A stretch of 64,000 nucleotides of DNA, taken from positions 91,002 to 155,001 of the forward strand of contig NZ_JACORT010000005.1 of NCBI RefSeq assembly GCF_014297465.1. Reading direction: 5' to 3'. A program made the position numbers and the translations under genes. This document shows positions 16,814 to 25,289 of this stretch, piece by piece; within the stretch, counting starts at the first letter, position 1, and each line of letters begins with the position of its first letter. This DNA comes from Ramlibacter cellulosilyticus. GTDB taxonomy: Bacteria > Pseudomonadota > Gammaproteobacteria > Burkholderiales > Burkholderiaceae_C. Below the pieces are notes generated by a model, which was given only the letters and a program-made list of their open reading frames with translations, ran no database searches and was not told the origin of the DNA.

Positions 16814-17539
16814 ATGGCCTACGAACTGCACTACTGGCCCACGATCCAGGGCCGCGGCGAATTCGTCCGGCTCGCGCTCGAGTCGGCCGGTGCGGACTAC
16901 GTCGACGTCGCGCGCGAGGAAGGCGGCATGGAGGCGATGATGGGCTACCTCGACGGCCCCGGCGTGAAGCGCCCGCCCTTCGCCTGCCCCTTCCTCGTCG
17001 ACGGCCGCAAGGTGATCGCGCAGACCGCGGCCATCCTGCTGTACCTCGGCCCGCGGCTCGAGCTCGTGCCTGCGGGCGAGGCGGACCAGCTGTGGGTGCA
17101 CCAGGTCCAGCTGACGCTCGCCGACCTCGTGGTGGAAGCGCACGACACGCACCATCCGATCGCGAGCGGCCTCTACTACGAAGACCAGAAGGCCGAAGCC
17201 TTGCGGCGCGCGGAAGACTTCCGGCGCAACCGCCTGCCCAAATTCCTCGGATGGTGCGAGGCCGTCCTGCAACGCAACGGCAATGCCGGTCGCGCGGTGC
17301 CGCGCATGGTAGGCGGCAAGCTCACGTACGCGGACCTGTCGCTGTTCCAGGTCGTCGACGGCCTGCTGTACGCCTTTCCGAAGGCAACGAAGCGCGTGCT
17401 GCGCAAGACGCCCCTGGTCGCCGCGCTGCACGCGGGCGTGCCGCGCCACAAGCGGCTGGCGGACTACCTCGCGAGCGAGCGGCGCATTCCGTTCAACCAG
17501 CAAGGCATCTTCCGGCGCTACCCGGAACTGGATGGCTGA
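16814..17539 (+). CDS. glutathione S-transferase
   Basis: A 241-residue cytosolic GST: thioredoxin-fold N-terminus (MAYELHYWPTIQGRGEFVRL, with catalytic Tyr candidate Tyr3 or Tyr7) including the cis-Pro region near PFACPFLVDG and the glutathione-contact QTAAILLYLG, then the all-helical C-terminal domain. The layout resembles sigma/alpha-like GSTs. A TATAGT box at 16802-16807 only seven bases from the ATG would put transcription start at or next to the start codon, so the message may be nearly leaderless. It is three bases upstream of the DUF1439 gene. Confidence 0.88.
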   Translation: MAYELHYWPTIQGRGEFVRLALESAGADYVDVAREEGGMEAMMGYLDGPGVKRPPFACPFLVDGRKVIAQTAAILLYLGPRLELVPAGEADQLWVHQVQLTLADLVVEAHDTHHPIASGLYYEDQKAEALRRAEDFRRNRLPKFLGWCEAVLQRNGNAGRAVPRMVGGKLTYADLSLFQVVDGLLYAFPKATKRVLRKTPLVAALHAGVPRHKRLADYLASERRIPFNQQGIFRRYPELDG

Positions 17540-17542
17540 CCC

Positions 17543-18094
17543 ATGCGCCGCCGCCTGCTGGTCACCGCCCTCGCCTGCGCGCCCGCCTTCGCGCAGGAGC
17601 CGCCCGAGTCGCCGCGTCCGCGCCAGAAAGTCTCCGCCGCGCAGATCTACGAGGCGCTGTCCAGGCGCTTCCCCGTGAAGCGCGGCCTGGGCGGCCTGCT
17701 GGAACTCGTGGTGAGCGCGCCGGGCCTCCTGCTCCTGCCCGCGCGCAACAAGATCGGCGCGTCGCTGCGCGTGGAAGCCAGCGGCCCCGCGCTGCGCACG
17801 CCGCAGGTGGGCGACCTGGACCTCGTCTTCGCGCTGCGCTACGAAGCGAGCGACCAGACGCTGCGCGCCTACGAACCCGAGGTGCTGGACCTGCGCCTGC
17901 CCGGCACCCCACCGGAGTCAGCGCAGGCGATCCGCGCGCTGCTGCCGCGCATCACGCGCGACCTGGGCGAGTTCGTGCTGCACCAGTTCACGCCGCGCGA
18001 ACTGGCCCTGCCCGACACCATGGGCTTCAAGCCGGACCGGGTGACGGTGCTGGAGGACGGGCTGGAAGTGAGCTTCGCGCCCAAAGGCTCCTAG
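17543..18094 (+). CDS. DUF1439-type periplasmic protein (YceB-like)
   Basis: A 183-residue secreted protein with a short signal peptide (residues 1-17, probable cut after AFA). The mature part matches the YceB/DUF1439 pattern, with an amphipathic ISAAQI-type helix segment (SAAQIYEALSRRFPVKRG), beta strands, and a C-terminal LPDTMGFKPDRVTVLEDGLEV. A Cys lies in the signal region but does not fit the lipobox well, so it may be soluble rather than a lipoprotein. The family function is unknown; a lipid-binding TULIP-like fold has been suggested for such proteins. It probably shares a transcript with the GST. Confidence 0.65.
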   Translation: MRRRLLVTALACAPAFAQEPPESPRPRQKVSAAQIYEALSRRFPVKRGLGGLLELVVSAPGLLLLPARNKIGASLRVEASGPALRTPQVGDLDLVFALRYEASDQTLRAYEPEVLDLRLPGTPPESAQAIRALLPRITRDLGEFVLHQFTPRELALPDTMGFKPDRVTVLEDGLEVSFAPKGS

Positions 18095-18318
18095 GTGCTC
18101 GGCGTCGTGTGTTGCGCGTCGATGGCGGCCTTCGCCTCCTCGATCGCGGCCAGTTCCAGCTTGCGGCTGCCGAAGCGCGGACGGCCGATGTAGTTGCTGA
18201 CCGCGGTCACGCGCTTCACCACCCGGCCCTCGCGCCGGATCGTGTAGCTGCCGTGCCGGTCGGCCTCGATCTCGTAGCTCGGCCCGGTGCCGCCCACGCT
18301 CGCGTAATTCATCTTCAT
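18091..18318 (-). CDS. small hypothetical protein, 75 residues
   Basis: A small basic protein (starts MKMNYASVGGTGPSYEI, middle VVKRVTAVSNYIGRPRFGSRKL) predicted to form a short beta sheet followed by a C-terminal helix. The frame stays open upstream, but the ATG at 18318 gives a compact product. It overlaps the end of the DUF1439 gene by four bases on the opposite strand. I do not recognise the family; the balanced composition supports a real gene. Confidence 0.55.
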   Translation of the reverse strand: MKMNYASVGGTGPSYEIEADRHGSYTIRREGRVVKRVTAVSNYIGRPRFGSRKLELAAIEEAKAAIDAQHTTPST

Positions 18319-18457
18319 CTTGCCCCGGAATGTAGAGCCTTCTGCTGCTTTCCGGCGTGGGACGATCACGGATCGTTGCAAGGGTTGCGACCTGCGCACG
18401 GATGAGACGGTGCGGCGACATCCACCCGCGCCGTGCGCCGCTAGCATCGACACATCC

Positions 18458-18793
18458 ATGCAAATGTTCCTGCGCTCCTGGCCCAGCCTGGCCGCCTGGC
18501 TGGGCCGCTGGTTCCGGCCCCTGTCCCGCCGCCGGCGCGGCGCAGGCGCGCGGGACACCGACGGCGGCACCCACGTCTCGCTCCTGAACGTCGTGCGTCC
18601 GCGGCGCGGCGGCCGCTACATGGCCGTCGACCAGATCGTCGGCGACCGCGCGGAATGCGCCTGGGTGGACGGCGGCGTCAAGCGCACCGGCTGGTACGCG
18701 CTGTCGGAGCTGGAAGTCGTGCCCGCGCTCGGCCCGGAGGACGCCCGCTGGCGCGAAGCCTTCCGCGCCGGCAACCACCGGAAAGTGGGTTGA
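18458..18793 (+). CDS. hypothetical protein, 111 residues
   Basis: A basic protein with a Trp/Leu-rich start (MQMFLRSWPSLAAWLGRWF), an Arg-rich stretch (SRRRRGAG) and a C-terminal part that looks like a small beta-rich domain (GRYMAVDQIVGDRAECAWVDGG...GWYALSELEVV). That tail recalls the DUF2158/YodC-like fold of short cytosolic proteins, but the match is not firm. It follows 139 bp of non-coding DNA. It may be a real small gene of unknown function. Confidence 0.45.
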   Translation: MQMFLRSWPSLAAWLGRWFRPLSRRRRGAGARDTDGGTHVSLLNVVRPRRGGRYMAVDQIVGDRAECAWVDGGVKRTGWYALSELEVVPALGPEDARWREAFRAGNHRKVG

Positions 18794-18804
18794 GCGTCAC
18801 GGGT

Positions 18805-18903
18805 GCTGGGGTGCGCTTCGCGCAACCCAGCCTACATCGCCAGCCTCCTGGGCCGGGTTCGCCGCCGACGCCGTAGGCTGGGTTGCGCGAAGCGCACCCC
18901 AGC
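18805..18903. repeat. inverted repeat family B copy 2
   Basis: Arms 18805-18835 and 18873-18903 are reverse complements and identical in sequence to the arms at 15029/15165, here with a 37-bp loop of unrelated sequence. It fills the gap between the convergent hypothetical gene and the PAP2 gene, where a bidirectional transcript-end hairpin would be useful. Confidence 0.9.
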
Positions 18904-18906
18904 AGC

Positions 18907-19566
18907 TCACGCCGTCGGGGACCGCCACCACCCCAGGAACGCCAGCACGCAGAACAGTCCGAGCGCCACGCCCGCGAGCACGTCGCCCGGGAAGTGCGCA
19001 CCCAGCACCACGCGGCTCGTGCACACCAGCAGCACCATGCCCACCGCGACTGCGAGCGCCAGCGCCCGCTTCCAGCGCGTGCGCGTGTGCGCGTACACGA
19101 GGGCGCACAGCATCCCGTAGAACACCGTGGACGCGACCGCGTGGCCGCTCGGGAAGCTGTAGGTGGCGAGCTGCACGAGCGGGTCGTCCCACGCGGGCCG
19201 CGCGCGCTGGAACAGGTTCTTGAAGCCGACGTTCACCAGCATGCCGGTCGGGACCACCAGCAGCAGGCGCGCCGAGTTCCAGTCGCGCCGCCACGCGAGC
19301 CAGAACGCGACGACGGCCGTCGCGGCCAGCACGTAGACGGTCTGGTGCGCCGTCGTCACCGCCATCAGGACGGCCGTGAGGGTCGAACGGTGGCGGGAGG
19401 CGAAGAAGTGGCTCACCTGCTGGTCGAACTCCAGCATCGGCCCATGCGTCACCACCTGCAGCGCCAGCAGCACCAGCACGGCCAGGCAGAAGAGCATCGC
19501 GGCCGAGCGCCAGCGGCCGGCCCGCGGCGGGTTCACGAGCCGCGAGGCAAGCTCGGGTGCGGCCAT
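18907..19566 (-). CDS. PAP2-family membrane phosphatase
   Basis: A 219-residue integral-membrane phosphatase with about five or six transmembrane helices and the complete PAP2 signature: K116-x6-RP (KNLFQRARP), P139-SGH (catalytic His142 region) and S184R-x5-H191-x3-D195 (SRVVLGAHFPGD). The family hydrolyses lipid phosphates or diphosphates such as undecaprenyl diphosphate at the outer face of the inner membrane. Its start lies 34 bp inside the 3' end of thiE, so it appears to be the last gene of the thiamine operon. Whether that reflects function (a phosphorylated thiamine compound) or only transcription is unknown. Confidence 0.9.
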   Translation of the reverse strand: MAAPELASRLVNPPRAGRWRSAAMLFCLAVLVLLALQVVTHGPMLEFDQQVSHFFASRHRSTLTAVLMAVTTAHQTVYVLAATAVVAFWLAWRRDWNSARLLLVVPTGMLVNVGFKNLFQRARPAWDDPLVQLATYSFPSGHAVASTVFYGMLCALVYAHTRTRWKRALALAVAVGMVLLVCTSRVVLGAHFPGDVLAGVALGLFCVLAFLGWWRSPTA

Positions 19567-20570
19567 GCGGGCAGCTCCTGCAGCGGGTGGGCGCGCCCCG
19601 CGGCGAGCGCCGCCTCGAACGCAGGCAAGGTGAGGCGCGGCTCGTCGCCGAGCCCGCGGACGATGCAGACACCGTCGGTGCCCGTGGTCGCCACCGCCTC
19701 GACTTCGCGCGGTTCGAGGATCCCGCCGATCGCCGTCACCGGCGCCCCGGCCGCGCGGCACCACCACGCCAGGTTGTCCAGCCCTTGCGGCACCCACGGC
19801 ATGTCCTTGGTCGTCGTCGGCCACACCGGGCCGCAGGCGATGTAGCGCGGCGACAGCGTGCGGGCCCGCGCGAGCTCCCACAGGCTGTGCGAGCTGATGC
19901 CCAGCGCCATGCCGGTCGCACGCAGTTCGCGCCGGCCTTCGTCGCCGAGGGCCAGCAGGTCCTCCTGCCCGAGGTGCACCCCGGTGGCGCCGAGCTCGTG
20001 CGCGAGGCGCCAGTGGTCGTTGACGAACAGCTCGGCCCCGGCATCCGCGCTGTCGGCGACCGCCTGCTGCACTTGCTCGCGCAGCAGCGCGTGCCAGCCC
20101 GCATCCGGCTGCGCGGGCGTCTTGATGCGCAACTGCACCGTGCGCACGCCGGCGTCCAGCACCTGGCGCAGGCGGTCAGCGCTGTCGACGATGGCGTAGA
20201 GGTCCAGTCGGCGTTGCGCAGGGGCGAAGCGCGGCGGGTCGGGCAGTGCCTCGCCCCAGGACAGCAAGGGAAGCGCGTGCGGCGAAGCCATGGCGGCGAC
20301 GATCAGGGCGTCGGCCGCAACGAAGCCGCGGCCCATCGCCTCACGCGCGCGCGCGGCGAGCGCCTCCGCGTCCTGCGACGCCGTCGCCAGCCAGCCGCGG
20401 GCATGCGGCGTGTCCAGCCAGGCGAACGCAGCGCGCGCGCCGACGATGCACACGGCTTCGCAGCCCTGCGCACGCAACGCCGCGGCGAGCTGCGGCGCTT
20501 CGCCCTGCGTCCCCGCGCGCTGCCTCGCCTCTCCCACCGTGCACAACAGCAATTCCTGCATGTCCTTCAT
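19533..20570 (-). CDS. thiE: thiamine phosphate synthase with degenerate N-terminal extension
   Basis: The C-terminal two thirds (about residues 120-320 of 345) is a complete ThiE barrel joining HMP-pyrophosphate and thiazole phosphate to thiamine phosphate: QLRIK (146-150), FVNDHW (182-187), GVHLGQEDL, GISSH, GPVWPTTTK (247-255) and IGGI. The first ~115 residues are not part of a normal ~210-residue ThiE. They resemble the C-terminal part of a ThiD kinase (AVCIVGA in place of AVLVKGGH, and G-FVAADALIV in place of the helix after GTGC) but lack the catalytic GTGC, so they look like a decayed ThiD domain. An intact thiD heads the operon. Start overlaps the SDR stop (ATGA). Confidence 0.92.
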   Translation of the reverse strand: MKDMQELLLCTVGEARQRAGTQGEAPQLAAALRAQGCEAVCIVGARAAFAWLDTPHARGWLATASQDAEALAARAREAMGRGFVAADALIVAAMASPHALPLLSWGEALPDPPRFAPAQRRLDLYAIVDSADRLRQVLDAGVRTVQLRIKTPAQPDAGWHALLREQVQQAVADSADAGAELFVNDHWRLAHELGATGVHLGQEDLLALGDEGRRELRATGMALGISSHSLWELARARTLSPRYIACGPVWPTTTKDMPWVPQGLDNLAWWCRAAGAPVTAIGGILEPREVEAVATTGTDGVCIVRGLGDEPRLTLPAFEAALAAGRAHPLQELPAWPHPSLPRGS

Positions 20571-21334
20571 CGCATCACCAATCCACCATCCACCACCAGC
20601 ACCTGCCCCGTGACGAAGCCGCTCCACGGCGAAGCCAGGAACAGCACCGGCCCCGCCACGTCTTCCGGCCGAGCCAGCCGGCGCAGCGGCGTGGCCGCCA
20701 TCAGGCCCTCGCGGAACGGTGCACGCGTCGCTTCGCTCGCGTCCGTGGGGTACACCAGGCCGGGTGCCACGCAATTCACGCGCACGCCCAGCGGGCCGAG
20801 CTCGGCCGCCAGGTTGCGGCTGAAGCCGACGAGCGCCGATTTTGCCGTCGTGTAGTCGTGGTAGGGGACGGTGGGCTGCTCGACGAGGTCGCTCACGATG
20901 TTGACGATGCTGCCCTGCGCCCGGCGGCGGAAGTGCGGCAGCACCGCGCGGCAGGCGTGGAAGGCGGCGCCCACCGAGCCTTCGAACTGCGCCTGGTAGT
21001 CGGCCCAGGAGAGCTCCTCGAAGCGCGACCGCTGCTCGGGGTCGAACGCGTACGCGCGGAAGGCATTGTTCACCAGCACGTCGATGCGGCCCGCTTCCGC
21101 CACCACCTGCTCCACGAGCGACTCCACCTGCGCGGGCTGCGTCACGTCGGCCTGCACGGCGAACGCGTCGCCGCCGAGCTCGCGGCATTGCGCGACGACG
21201 CGCTCGGCCGCCTCCGCATGGCGCAGGTAGTTGACGGCCACCGTCGCCTGCTCCGCCGCGAAGGCGCGCGCGATGGCCGCGCCGATGCCGCGGCTGGCGC
21301 CGGTCACCAGCACGACCTGGCCGGCGAAGTTCAT
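20567..21334 (-). CDS. SDR-family oxidoreductase in thiamine operon
   Basis: A 255-residue classical short-chain dehydrogenase/reductase: cofactor motif TGASRGIG (11-18), NNA at 89-91, catalytic Ser148, Tyr161 and Lys165 (YTTAK). It resembles 3-oxoacyl-ACP reductase-type enzymes. Arg/Asn after strand 2 (AVNYLRHAE) does not decide between NADH and NADPH. It is coupled by ATGA overlaps to the receptor gene upstream and thiE downstream. In this operon a plausible role is reduction of the aldehyde made by the LuxC-like reductase to an alcohol; that is inference from context. Confidence 0.9.
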   Translation of the reverse strand: MNFAGQVVLVTGASRGIGAAIARAFAAEQATVAVNYLRHAEAAERVVAQCRELGGDAFAVQADVTQPAQVESLVEQVVAEAGRIDVLVNNAFRAYAFDPEQRSRFEELSWADYQAQFEGSVGAAFHACRAVLPHFRRRAQGSIVNIVSDLVEQPTVPYHDYTTAKSALVGFSRNLAAELGPLGVRVNCVAPGLVYPTDASEATRAPFREGLMAATPLRRLARPEDVAGPVLFLASPWSGFVTGQVLVVDGGLVMR

Positions 21335-22335
21335 CCCGGCTCTCCCTTGCGGCCCGGCAGCAGGTCCGCGCTCACGTGGCGCGCGACGTCCACGCGTTGC
21401 TGCAACAGGCCGAGCTTGCGGTAGGTGTCGGCGGCCGCCTGCAGGGAAGCGACGTCCATGCTGCCCAGGCCGCTGCGCCGCGTGAGCTCGGACACGCTCG
21501 CCGCGTTGCGCAGGCGGATGATCTCCAGGTTCAGCGCCGGGTCGGTGCCGTCGATGGCGCGTTTCGCCGCCAGCTGCGCCGCCTCCTGCGGCTCGCGCAT
21601 CATCCACGCCGCGGCGTCGCGATAGCCGCGCAGGAAGCGCTGCAGCGCGTCGCGCCGCGTGCGGTAGGTCTCCTCGCGCACGACGAAGAGGTCGCTGGAG
21701 ACCGGCAGGTACTTGCCGACCTCGATCACGTTCACGTCCGGCAGGCCGCGCCGGCGGCCGACCAGCAGCCCCGTGTCGGTGGCCGCGGTGGCGTCCACCT
21801 GCCCTTGCATCAGCGGCGCGAAATTGAGCAGGCCCGTGACGACCACCGTCACGTCCGCTTCGGTGAGCCCCGCCGTGTGCAGCAGCACCTGCAGCGCCTG
21901 CCGCGTGCCGCTCGCCAGGCTGTAGACGCCGATCTTCTTGCCCTTCAGGTCGGCCGGCTTCGTGATGCCGCTGTTCTTCAGCGAGACCACGTTGAAGACG
22001 TTCTGCGGATAGATGTCGTACACGGCGCGCAGCTGCTCGCCCTTGTCGAGCGCCGCGAAGAAGGAACCGGGGTCGCTGAAGGCGACGTCGGCTTGCCCGG
22101 CGAGGATGTTGCGGATCGCATCCGCGCTGCCTGCTCCGGGCACGTATTCCAGCGCGAGCCCCTGCGCGCGGTAGAAGCCCTTGTCCTCGTCCACCAGCAA
22201 GGGCGTGACCTCGGTGATGGGCTTGCTCCAGCCGGCGACCACGAAGCGCTCGAGGCGCGCCGTGCCTTGGGCGCGCAGTGCGAAGGGCGCGGCGAGCAGG
22301 CCGGCGAGCAGCGTGCGGCGGGGGATCGGGTTCAT
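21331..22335 (-). CDS. NMT1/THI5-like ABC receptor for a thiamine precursor
   Basis: A 334-residue binding protein of the NMT1/THI5-like/ThiY group, with an export signal at 1-23 that has a twin-arginine-like PRRTLLAG start. Characteristic regions are GWSKPITEVTPLLVDEDKGFY, the GAGSADAIRNILAGQADVAF stretch, and LKGKKIGVYSLASGT. Family members bind the pyrimidine part of thiamine or its degradation products (ThiY binds formylaminopyrimidine). TPP-riboswitch control and neighbouring thiD/thiE support a pyrimidine-like ligand here. It lies 10 bp after the permease gene and overlaps the SDR gene. Confidence 0.88.
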   Translation of the reverse strand: MNPIPRRTLLAGLLAAPFALRAQGTARLERFVVAGWSKPITEVTPLLVDEDKGFYRAQGLALEYVPGAGSADAIRNILAGQADVAFSDPGSFFAALDKGEQLRAVYDIYPQNVFNVVSLKNSGITKPADLKGKKIGVYSLASGTRQALQVLLHTAGLTEADVTVVVTGLLNFAPLMQGQVDATAATDTGLLVGRRRGLPDVNVIEVGKYLPVSSDLFVVREETYRTRRDALQRFLRGYRDAAAWMMREPQEAAQLAAKRAIDGTDPALNLEIIRLRNAASVSELTRRSGLGSMDVASLQAAADTYRKLGLLQQRVDVARHVSADLLPGRKGEPG

Positions 22336-22345
22336 CTTCTTCTCC

Positions 22346-23104
22346 TCAGGTGTTGCGCGTGAAAGGCAGCAGCAGCCAGCGCTCCAGCAGCAGCGTGGCC
22401 TGGTAGGCCGCGAGGCCGAGCGCGGCGATGAGCACCAGCACCGCGAACATGCGCGCGGTGTCCATCGTGCCCTGTGTGGCGATGACGAGGGCGCCGAGAC
22501 CCTGGCTCGCGCCTATGAATTCACCGACGACGGCGCCCACGAGCGCGAGCACCACGGCGACGCGCAGGCCGGCCAGGATGGCGGGCAGCCCCGACGGCAG
22601 CTTGAGGCGCCACAGCGTCTGCGCGCGCGTCGCGCCGAGCATGCGGAACAGCTCCAGGCGCTCGGGCGCGACCTGCTGCAGGGCGGTGAGCGTGTTCTCC
22701 ATCAGCGGGAAGAAGCAGATCAGCGCCGTGATGACGACGGTGGACGTGATGCCGAAGCCGAACCACAGGACGAACAGCGGCGCGAGCGCGAGCTTGGGCA
22801 CGACCTGGCTCGCGATGACGTAAGGCATGAGCAGGCGGCGCAGCGTCGCGTGCTCGCCGAGCAGCACGCCGGCCGCGAAGCCGAGGCTGCTGCCCGCCAG
22901 CACGCCCAGCACCAGTTCCAGCGCGGTGGCCCGCAGGTGCGGCCAGAAGTAGCCGCTCGCGAGCCCCTGCCACAGCGAGGCGGCAATGGCCGACGGCGGC
23001 GGCAGCACGAGCGCCGGCACCTTCAACGCCCGGCACGCCGCTTCCCACGCGAGGAGCAATGCGATGGCGAGCAGCAGCGAGCCCGCGCGCAGGGCCCAGT
23101 TCAT
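22346..23104 (-). CDS. ABC permease of thiamine-precursor importer
   Basis: A 252-residue inner-membrane permease of the ThiX/SsuC type with about six transmembrane segments, a short N-terminal anchor, and the loop ELFRMLGATRAQTLWRLKLP that contacts the ATPase. Its ATG overlaps the ATPase stop (ATGA). With the receptor and ATPase it forms a complete importer of the ThiXYZ class. Confidence 0.88.
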   Translation of the reverse strand: MNWALRAGSLLLAIALLLAWEAACRALKVPALVLPPPSAIAASLWQGLASGYFWPHLRATALELVLGVLAGSSLGFAAGVLLGEHATLRRLLMPYVIASQVVPKLALAPLFVLWFGFGITSTVVITALICFFPLMENTLTALQQVAPERLELFRMLGATRAQTLWRLKLPSGLPAILAGLRVAVVLALVGAVVGEFIGASQGLGALVIATQGTMDTARMFAVLVLIAALGLAAYQATLLLERWLLLPFTRNT

Positions 23105-23835
23105 GCGGCCGCGCCTTCCAGGTGCAGCGCCGCGCGCACCTGCGCGCACAGGCGCGCGAACTCGGTCCCGTAGCGCACCTGCGCATCGTGGCGCGGAAGG
23201 GTGACGGCGATCTCCTGGGCGATGCGGCCGTCCTCCACCACGTCGACGCGGTCGGCCAGGAACACGGCTTCGGCGATGTCGTGGGTGACGAAGAGCACGG
23301 TGGCGCCGCTGCCGCGTGCCATCGCGAGCAGGTCGCGCTGCAGCTCTTCGCGCGTGATCGCGTCGAGCGCCGCGAACGGTTCGTCGAGCAGCAGCAGCGA
23401 AGGCTGCAGGATCAGCGCCCGCGCGAGCGCCACGCGGCTCTGCTGGCCACCGGAGAGCTGGCGCGGGTACTTCTGCGCGTGCGCGGCCAGCCCCAGTTGT
23501 TCGAGCAGCCGCAGTGCGCGCTCGCGCTCCTGCGCATCCGGGCGATGGTGCAGCGTCACGGGCAGCAGCACGTTGTCGATCACGCGCAGCCACTCCAGCA
23601 GGTTGGGCGACTGGAAGACGAAGCCGATGTCCTGCGGCGTGCCGTGGAACACCACCCGCCCCTGCTGCGGCTCCAGCAGGCCGGCCGCCAGCTTGAGCAG
23701 CGTCGTCTTGCCGCAGCCGCTGCGTCCCACCAGGCAATGGAAAGCCCCTTGCGCGACGTCGAGCTCGGCGCCGTCCACGGTCGGCGGCCATCCGGGGAAG
23801 GCGAAACGCACCTGCTCCAGCTTCAGCAGGCTCAC
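23101..23835 (-). CDS. ABC ATPase of thiamine-precursor importer
   Basis: A 244-residue ATPase subunit, ThiZ-like: Walker A GRSGCGKTT (37-45), signature LSGGQQSRVALARAL, Walker B LLLLDEPFAALD and switch His in VTHDIAEAV. The GTG start overlaps the LuxC-like gene's stop (GTGA). It drives import with the adjacent permease and NMT1/THI5-like receptor. Confidence 0.9.
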   Translation of the reverse strand: MSLLKLEQVRFAFPGWPPTVDGAELDVAQGAFHCLVGRSGCGKTTLLKLAAGLLEPQQGRVVFHGTPQDIGFVFQSPNLLEWLRVIDNVLLPVTLHHRPDAQERERALRLLEQLGLAAHAQKYPRQLSGGQQSRVALARALILQPSLLLLDEPFAALDAITREELQRDLLAMARGSGATVLFVTHDIAEAVFLADRVDVVEDGRIAQEIAVTLPRHDAQVRYGTEFARLCAQVRAALHLEGAAA

Positions 23836-25289
23836 GGCCGCTCCTCCTGCGCGTACGGCGCAAGGCGGTCGGCCGCGCGTTCGGCGGAAGACTCGATCTC
23901 CACCATGCGCACCAGGTCCGCGAGGTTGAAGCGGCCGTCGTGGTGCCAGCCCGCTTCGGGGGAGGTCATCGCGCCGAGCGCCGCGATGCGCGTCACGCCG
24001 GCGCGGCCCAGCGCTTCGGCGAGCGCGAAGAGCTCGCGGGGATCGCAGGCGACGCCTGCTGTCTGCAGGAAACGCGCGTGCGGGGCCACCAGGGGCACGA
24101 CGGCATCCAGCGTGTCGACGGCGCAGACCAGGATGCTGCGCGCGCCCGCCGTGGGGGCGAGCGGCCGCGCGGCGTCGCTGTACGCGACGGACCAGGTTGC
24201 GTCCGGTGCTCCGAGCAGTTCGCAGCCCGCGTCGGACAACGCCTGCAGTTCGGCGGACTGGCGCCAGCCCGAGACCGCGGCCGCTTCCTCCAGCGCGAGC
24301 GCACGGCGCGGAAAGCGGTGCTGCAGGCCCGCGAGTTCCGCCGCCACGTGCTGCGCGAAGCTGCGCGGGTCGGTGCGGCCGCCGCGCTGCACGTAGAACA
24401 GGTGCGGGGAATAGCAGCCCTGCTGCTCGTAACGCGCGATGTCGTGGGCCGCGAGGCGTGCGGTAGCCGGGCCGCGCTGCGCGTCGAGTGCCGCGCGCGA
24501 AATGACGCCAAAACCGAGCTTGTGCCCGTAGCCCAGGAAGCGCGTGGTGACGGGAACCTGCGCCCGCACCTGCGCGATCGCCTCGTTGCCCCCGTAGGCC
24601 AGCACGGCGTCCGCCTCGCCGAAAACCGCGCCGGCACTCGCCGTGTCGCCGCCCTTCCACCAGGCGATCGCCAGGCAGTCGGCGAGCGGCGGATGCACTT
24701 CGGCCAGCATGCGGGCCATCAGTGTCGCGAAGACGGGCTCCGCGCTGGGCAGCTTGCCGACGTTGCCGGCCTTCACGAGCAGCCCGCAGGCGAGGCTCCA
24801 CAAGGGCAGGCCCGGGACGTTGCCGGCCCAGCTGTGCACCAGCAGGTCGGGCCCGCAGGCGCGCACGAAGCCGCCTTTGGCCGCCGGCTGGAATTCGTCC
24901 AGCACCTTGGGGTTGGCGAAATCCTCGGCGACGAAACGGTGCAGCTGCGGCGCGCGGAAGGACTGCAGGTAACCGGTGAGGCCCAGGCGCACCATCTCCG
25001 CGTCGTAGCCGCTCACGCGCGGCAGCAAGGCCTGCGCCTGCTGGCGGTACGGGTCGCGCGGGTCGAGCAGCCGCGCGATCGCGGCATCGAGGATCTCCAC
25101 GATGCGCGAGACGGGCAGCGGCTTCAGGTGTTCGGCGGCCGCGGCTTTCACGCGCCGCGCGAGCGTGGCGAGCTGCGCGGGCTGCAGGACGGGAACGCGC
25201 ACCTCGAGGCCGTCGAACGCGAGCACGTGCCAGCCCACCTCGTCTTCGGCCACGCCCGGCAGGTAGCCCGCGGTCCAGGCGGTCCTCAT
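23832..25289 (-). CDS. LuxC-like acyl-CoA/acyl-enzyme reductase
   Basis: A 485-residue member of the LuxC acyl-reductase family (aldehyde-dehydrogenase superfamily). In bioluminescent bacteria LuxC reduces an activated acyl group to the aldehyde with NADPH, working with the LuxE synthetase. Seen here are the HSWAGNVPGLPLW cofactor region (152-164), AIAWWKGG (207-214), FLGYGHKLGFGVI (251-263) and the active-site Cys292 in EQQGCYSPH. It overlaps the LuxE-like gene (ATGA) and the ATPase gene (GTGA). No luxA, luxB or luxD is in the window, so light production is not implied. The operon suggests an activated carboxyl group on a thiamine precursor as substrate. Other acyl groups remain possible. 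Confidence 0.88.
   Translation of the reverse strand: MRTAWTAGYLPGVAEDEVGWHVLAFDGLEVRVPVLQPAQLATLARRVKAAAAEHLKPLPVSRIVEILDAAIARLLDPRDPYRQQAQALLPRVSGYDAEMVRLGLTGYLQSFRAPQLHRFVAEDFANPKVLDEFQPAAKGGFVRACGPDLLVHSWAGNVPGLPLWSLACGLLVKAGNVGKLPSAEPVFATLMARMLAEVHPPLADCLAIAWWKGGDTASAGAVFGEADAVLAYGGNEAIAQVRAQVPVTTRFLGYGHKLGFGVISRAALDAQRGPATARLAAHDIARYEQQGCYSPHLFYVQRGGRTDPRSFAQHVAAELAGLQHRFPRRALALEEAAAVSGWRQSAELQALSDAGCELLGAPDATWSVAYSDAARPLAPTAGARSILVCAVDTLDAVVPLVAPHARFLQTAGVACDPRELFALAEALGRAGVTRIAALGAMTSPEAGWHHDGRFNLADLVRMVEIESSAERAADRLAPYAQEERP

Noticed and set aside
21331..22335. THI5 HMP synthase (pyrimidine-making enzyme)
   Set aside because: The protein has an export signal and lies beside permease and ATPase genes, so it is the periplasmic receptor of the same fold family.
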